DNA from: Rhodovulum sulfidophilum
GTDB lineage: Bacteria; Pseudomonadota; Alphaproteobacteria; Rhodobacterales; Rhodobacteraceae
DNA length: 8,610 bases
Assembly (NCBI GenBank): GCA_003241785.1
Contig: QFPW01000053.1
Span: forward strand, 1 to 8,610
Reading direction: 5' to 3'
Shown: one piece after another, positions 5,807-8,610 of the stretch
Position numbering within the stretch: position 1 is the stretch's first letter
Layout of the letters: the number at the start of each line of letters is the position of its first letter
The notes under the pieces: generated by a model
What the model was told of the DNA's origin: nothing
Seen by the model: only the letters and a program-made list of their open reading frames with translations
Database searches by the model: none
Translations under genes and position numbers: made by a program

Positions 5807-5847
5807 CGGTCCCGCGGGGTCGATCCCCGCGTGACCGCGATTTTTTT
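5807..5847 (+). terminator. Strong Rho-independent terminator next to the IS66 left end
   Basis: CGCGGGG (5813-5819) pairs perfectly with CCCCGCG (5825-5831) around the loop TCGAT. After one mismatch the stem continues with CGGTC (5807-5811) / GACCG (5833-5837). Then CGA and seven Ts (5841-5847) follow on the plus strand. It lies about 207 nt past the stop codon of the nuclease gene and could end that transcript. IS66 begins immediately after the last T. Confidence 0.75.
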
Positions 5848-5868
5848 GTAACCCTCCGCCGATGGCCG
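5848..5868 (+). repeat. IS66 left terminal inverted repeat
   Basis: It begins with GTA, as is usual for IS66 ends, and matches the inverted right end at 18 of 21 positions (mismatches at positions 4, 13 and 16). It abuts the T-run of the upstream terminator. Confidence 0.8.
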
Positions 5869-5872
5869 CAGG

Positions 5873-7461
5873 TCAGGCCGCCTGCGACGCCGTGGTCTGG
5901 CTCCAGTTCCAGGGCAGGAGCTCGTCGAGCTGGGACATGGGAGTGTCGGCGATCCTGCCGAGGACATCGGCGAGCCAGGCTTGCGGATCGACGTCGTTGA
6001 GCTTGGCGGTGGCGATCAGGGAGTACATGAAGGCCGCCCTGTCGCCGCCGCGGTCGGAACCCGCGAACAGCCAGGCTTTCCGACCAAGGGCGACGCCGCG
6101 CAGCGCGCGCTCGGCCGCGTTGTTGGTGAGGCAAGCCTTTCCATCCGCGAGAACGCCCGCGAACCCGTCCCAGCGCCGCAGCATGTAGTCCATCGCCTTG
6201 GCAACCGGAGCATGCCGCGAGAGTGCCGCGCGCTCGCGGCGCATCCACGTCTCGAGATCCGTGACCAGCGGCGCGACATCGACCCGCCGCGTGGATAGGC
6301 GCGCCTCGGCGGCCAGGCCGTTGATCGCCCGCTCGGCGTCGAAGATCGCATCGATGCGTTTTACCGCCTCGAGCGCGGTCGGCGAGACCGGCGGCGCCTG
6401 CTTGCCGCGCCGGGCGGCGGCGGCGATATCCGCGAGCTCGAAGAACTTGCGCCGCGCGTGCGCCCAGCAGAGCGCCTCGGTGATCGGCTCTGGCTGGCGA
6501 TCGGTGGCATAGAGCCCGCCGAAGCCGGCATAGGCGTCAGCCTGGAGGATGCCGCTCCAGCCTGCGAGATGAGCCTGGGGATGTTCCCCACGGCGATCCC
6601 GCGAGAAGCGGTAGAGCGCGGCGGGTGGCGCGCCGCCGGCGAAGGGGCGATCGTCACGCACGTAGACCCAGTGTCGTCGCCGTGCAGCCGCTCGGCGGCG
6701 AGGACATGGGCCGCGATCAGCCCGTGCAGAGGCGCGAGCGCGGCGGCGGCCGCGCCGACCTGATCGGCGAGGGTCGAGAGGCTGAGTTCGACCCCTTCGC
6801 GGGCATAGCGCTCGGCCTGCCGGTTCAGCGGCTGATGCTGGCCGAACTTCTCAAACAGGATCGTCGCAAGCAGGTTCGGCCCGGCCCAGCCGCGCGGCGT
6901 CGGATGGAACGGCGCCGGCGGTTGGCTGATCCGCTCGCAGTCCCGGCACGAGAACTTCTCGCGGACGGTTTGGATCACCTTCCATCGACGGGGAACGATC
7001 TCCAGCGTCTCGGTGATGTCCTCCCCGAGCTTGACGATCCGGCCCGAGCCGCAAGCGTCGCACTGGCAGGGCGCGGCGATCACCACCCGTTCGCGCGGCA
7101 GATGTGCCGGGAACGGCTTGCGCCCGGTACGCCGACGCGCGGGGCCGAGAGGCGCGGGAGCGCCGGCCCGCGCGGAGACCTCGGCGGCCAGTTCGTCCTC
7201 GGTCGCGGCGGCCTCGAGTTCCTCGAGCTGGAGTTCGAGCTGGTCGAGCAGCCGCGCCTTGCGCTCGGACCGGGCGCCATAGAGCGCGCGCCGGAGCTTC
7301 TCGATCTCGAGCCTGAGCGCCGCGATCAACGCCTCCGCGCCGGACAGAACCGCCCGGTCCCGCGCGGCTTCCAAGGTCAGGGCCTCGGCGGCCACCGCGC
7401 GTGCCTCTGCCGCCGCGAGCGCGGCGCGCAGAGCCTGGATCTCCTCGGCGGCATCGGACAT
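5873..7461 (-). pseudogene. tnpC: IS66 transposase TnpC, disrupted by a deletion and frameshift
   Basis: TnpC is the DDE transposase of IS66. From the ATG at 7461 residues 1-263 read normally: a leucine/alanine-rich coiled coil (1-95), a zinc-binding region with C-Q-C-D-A-C (132-137) and C-R-D-C (172-175), then H-G-D-D (260-263), which holds the first catalytic Asp. Immediately afterwards the frame changes. From 6670 the family sequence resumes in another frame with W-V-Y-V-R-D-D-R-P and continues through L-Q-A-D-A-Y (second Asp) and N-N-A-A-E-R-A-L-R-G (catalytic Glu) to the stop at 5873. Intact relatives have about 15 more residues between D-D-T and W-V-Y, so about 46 nt are missing at 6670/6671. 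Neither half alone has the whole D-D-E triad, so the gene should be non-functional. Its stop lies 23 nt inside the left end. Confidence 0.9.
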
Positions 7462-7516
7462 ACCTTAAGTTTATCGCATGTCCTCAATATGTTGGAATAA
7501 AATCAGCGCTCCGGCC

Positions 7517-7864
7517 TCATCCCGCGGAAGAGGGCCGCCAGGTCTGGCGCGGATTACGCCAATCGATGCCTTCGAGCAGGTAGCCGAGCTGCGCCGCCGA
7601 GACCGCCACCGCGCCATCAGCCGGTGTCGGCCAGATGAAACGCCCATGATCGAGCCGCTTCACATAAAGCGACATGCCGACGCCGTCGTGCCAGAGCACC
7701 TTCATCAGCGATCCCCGCCGCCCCCGGAAGCAGAACAGCTCCCCGGCGTGCGGATCGCGCCTGAGGCCCTGCTGGACCAACAGCGCCAGCCCGTTCATCC
7801 CCTTGCGCATGTCGGTCGCGCCGCCGGCGAGCCAGACCTTCGCCCCCGGTGGAAACGCGATCAT
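7517..7864 (-). CDS. tnpB: IS66 accessory protein TnpB
   Basis: This 115-residue protein is a full-length IS66 Orf2-type TnpB, needed with TnpA for efficient IS66 transposition although its biochemical role is unclear. Hallmarks are the N-terminal P-P-G-A-K-V-W-L-A-G-G-A-T-D-M-R-K-G (6-23), the G-E-L-F-C-F-R-G-R-R (41-50) and L-K/M-K-V-L-W-H-D-G-V-G (53-62) segments, and K-R-L-D-H-G-R-F-I-W-P (69-79). The ATG at 7864 overlaps the tnpA stop as ATGA, a typical coupled arrangement. tnpC begins 55 nt downstream of its stop. No damage is visible. This TnpB is unrelated to the RNA-guided TnpB of IS200/IS605. Confidence 0.92.
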   Translation of the reverse strand: MIAFPPGAKVWLAGGATDMRKGMNGLALLVQQGLRRDPHAGELFCFRGRRGSLMKVLWHDGVGMSLYVKRLDHGRFIWPTPADGAVAVSAAQLGYLLEGIDWRNPRQTWRPSSAG

Positions 7865-8253
7865 GCCCGCTCCAGTACCGCCACCACCCGCGCCAGCGCC
7901 GCCGGGTCGATCCCGGCGCCGACGATCAGTCGCCGCCCGTTCACCAGAACGATCTCGATCCGCTCCGCGTCGGATCGTTGCTCTGGCGTCCCGTCCGGGG
8001 ACGGCGCCAAGACCACCGGCGCGAAGCTGGGACCTGGCTCCGCGCCGAGCTTGCCCTCGCGCGCCATCCGCCGCCAGGTCGTCAGCAGAGAGCGTGAAAT
8101 GCCGTGTGCCCGCGCCGTCGCGGAAACCAATCGAGAGCCCGCGAAACTCGCCTCCACGATCCGAAGACGCTCCGTGTCGCTCCATCGACGCCGGCGACCC
8201 AGCTCGATGATCTCGAGCCGCGACACTGTCGATCTGTCCTTAAGGCCGTCCAT
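7861..8253 (-). CDS. tnpA: IS66 protein TnpA (helix-turn-helix)
   Basis: This 130-residue protein is an intact IS66 Orf1-type TnpA, a putative DNA-binding protein. It has the IS3/IS66 helix-turn-helix: W-S-D-T-E-R-L-R-I-V-E followed by S-A-T-A-R-A-H-G-I-S-R-S-L-L-T-T-W-R-R. A C-terminal part contains I-E-I-V-L-V-N-G-R-R-L-I-V and A-L-A-R-V-V-A-V-L-E. The ATG at 8253 is preferred over an in-frame TTG at 8280 because the TTG would lie inside the terminal repeat region and the added residues are not family-like. No good Shine-Dalgarno sequence is seen for either. The stop overlaps the start of tnpB by ATGA. Confidence 0.88.
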   Translation of the reverse strand: MDGLKDRSTVSRLEIIELGRRRRWSDTERLRIVEASFAGSRLVSATARAHGISRSLLTTWRRMAREGKLGAEPGPSFAPVVLAPSPDGTPEQRSDAERIEIVLVNGRRLIVGAGIDPAALARVVAVLERA

Positions 8254-8274
8254 AAGGTCAGTTAGCAGCCAGAC

Positions 8275-8346
8275 CCTCAACGCGGCAGACGGCCTTCAGC
8301 GGAGGGGTACCCTCAACGCGGCAGACGGCCTTCAGCGGAGGGGTAC
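8275..8346. repeat. Tandem 36-bp duplication of the IS66 right end
   Basis: Positions 8275-8310 and 8311-8346 are identical 36-bp units. Each ends with GGCCTTCAGCGGAGGGGTAC, which is the inverted right terminal repeat of IS66. Either copy could be the true boundary. There is no spacer between them and no third exact copy. Confidence 0.95.
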
Positions 8347-8351
8347 GCTAA

Positions 8352-8610
8352 CGACGTCGCTATGGACGTCTCTTAGCTCAGCACCGGCAAGCCAGGCAGG
8401 CGGTGCCAATCGGCCGGTTACTCTCAACCCGGCAATATGCGCGGATCCTGCGCGGCTGGGTCACATCGATCGGGCTGGAACCGAGCGCCTATGGCACCCA
8501 TTCGATGCGACGAACCAAGGTCGCCCAGATCTACAAGAAGACCGGCAACCTGCGCGCCGTCCAGCTCCTCCTCGGCCACACGAAGATGGACAGCACCGTC
8601 CGATATCTCG
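8352..8610 (+). pseudogene. Tyrosine recombinase, C-terminal fragment running off the window
   Basis: From about 8415 the frame reads L-L-S-T-R-Q-Y-A-R-I, then W-V-T-S-I-G-L-E-P, Y-G-T-H-S-M-R-R-T-K, N-L-R-A-V-Q-L-L-L-G-H-T-K and S-T-V-R-Y-L at the window end. This is the catalytic C-terminus of a phage-integrase-type recombinase: the H-x-x-R pair (His at 8499, Arg at 8508), the L-G-H histidine (8577) and the nucleophile Tyr (8604). The frame is open back to a stop at 8349, but homology is only recognisable from about 8415. The N-terminal arm-binding domain and first catalytic Arg are absent: the IS66 end lies about 70 nt upstream and no 5' part is found on the other side of the IS. It is therefore probably a 5'-truncated remnant. 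Such recombinases are frequent near alphaproteobacterial conjugative elements. Confidence 0.8.

Larger units (their letters stand above)
5848..8346 (-). mobile_element. IS66-family insertion sequence, defective, with duplicated right end
   Basis: The element carries tnpA, tnpB and tnpC in the standard IS66 order, all on the minus strand. The left terminal repeat starts GTAACCCTCCGCCGATGGCC at 5848. The right end, read inward from 8310, starts GTACCCCTCCGCTGAAGGCC, so 18 of the first 21 positions match. A tandem copy of the right end extends to 8346. Length is 2463 bp to the first right end and 2499 bp to the second, normal for IS66. IS66 elements usually make 8-bp target duplications, but the 8 nt at the left (ATTTTTTT) match neither right flank (CCTCAACG or GCTAACGA). 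TnpC is frameshifted, so the copy is probably immobile unless TnpC is supplied in trans. Confidence 0.9.

Noticed and set aside
5813..5831. tRNA T-arm-like sequence (GGGGTCGATCCCC)
   Set aside because: The loop is too short for a T-loop, no acceptor, D or anticodon arms fit around it, and the T-run makes a terminator the better reading.
5601..5847. N-terminal part of the recombinase to the left of IS66
   Set aside because: I translated the flank in mind in the plus frames and saw no recombinase-like segment.
6625..7500. Plus-strand open frame (291 codons) antisense to tnpC
   Set aside because: It is the shadow of the IS66 transposase on the opposite strand, rich in Arg/Gly with no start signal.
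8275..8346. CRISPR-like 36-bp repeat
   Set aside because: The two units abut with no spacer, and each carries the IS66 terminal repeat.
8419..8436. Possible third copy of the IS66-end repeat (TACTCTCAACCCGGCA resembles TACCCTCAACGCGGCA)
   Set aside because: Here the bases encode the L-S-T-R-Q motif of the recombinase, and similarity stops after about 16 nt, so chance is likely.

Overview
The window looks like accessory DNA from a GC-rich alphaproteobacterium, such as a plasmid, an integrative and conjugative element, or the scar of one in a genomic island. Three things point there: the DUF932 and DUF736 genes, which typically accompany alphaproteobacterial conjugative elements; a complete-length but damaged IS66-family element; and the C-terminal end of a tyrosine recombinase of the kind carried by such elements. 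No tRNA, rRNA or CRISPR array was seen, and there are no housekeeping genes.

Layout. 1-411 is a mostly non-coding leader. On the minus strand a gene appears to start at position 12 and leave the window. The leader also holds an AT-rich stretch with inverted GTTA/TAAC motifs and the terminator of the next gene. 412-1254 (-) is a DUF932 protein. 1527-2177 (+) is an AbiGi-like protein with HFT, CFSE and EWEREWR motifs, related to abortive-infection proteins. 2201-2232 is a perfect 32-nt palindrome that serves the convergent gene ends. 2243-2560 (-) is an intact DUF736 gene. 2834 to about 3105 (+) is a decayed second copy of DUF736. 3420-5600 (+) is a 726-residue protein with a PD-(D/E)XK-type nuclease core and a C-terminal SEC-C zinc motif. 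5601-5847 holds a small ORF with a perfect Shine-Dalgarno sequence on the minus strand and a strong terminator on the plus strand. 5848-8346 (-) is IS66: tnpA, tnpB and a tnpC killed by a deletion of about 46 nt, with its right end duplicated in tandem. About 8415-8610 (+) is the recombinase C-terminus, which runs off the window.

How it may work together. DUF736, DUF932 and the gene entering at position 12 read leftward and look like element backbone. The AbiGi-like gene is placed antiparallel between two of them. The nuclease-SEC-C gene lies just beyond the backbone, is visibly less GC-rich than the IS66 DNA, and has its own start signal and terminator. I infer that both are cargo, probably anti-phage or anti-plasmid defence genes. 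Each begins at TTG behind a strong Shine-Dalgarno sequence. The IS66 and the broken recombinase suggest the element has been rearranged and may no longer be mobile by itself. The defence roles are inference from motifs and context; no search could be run.
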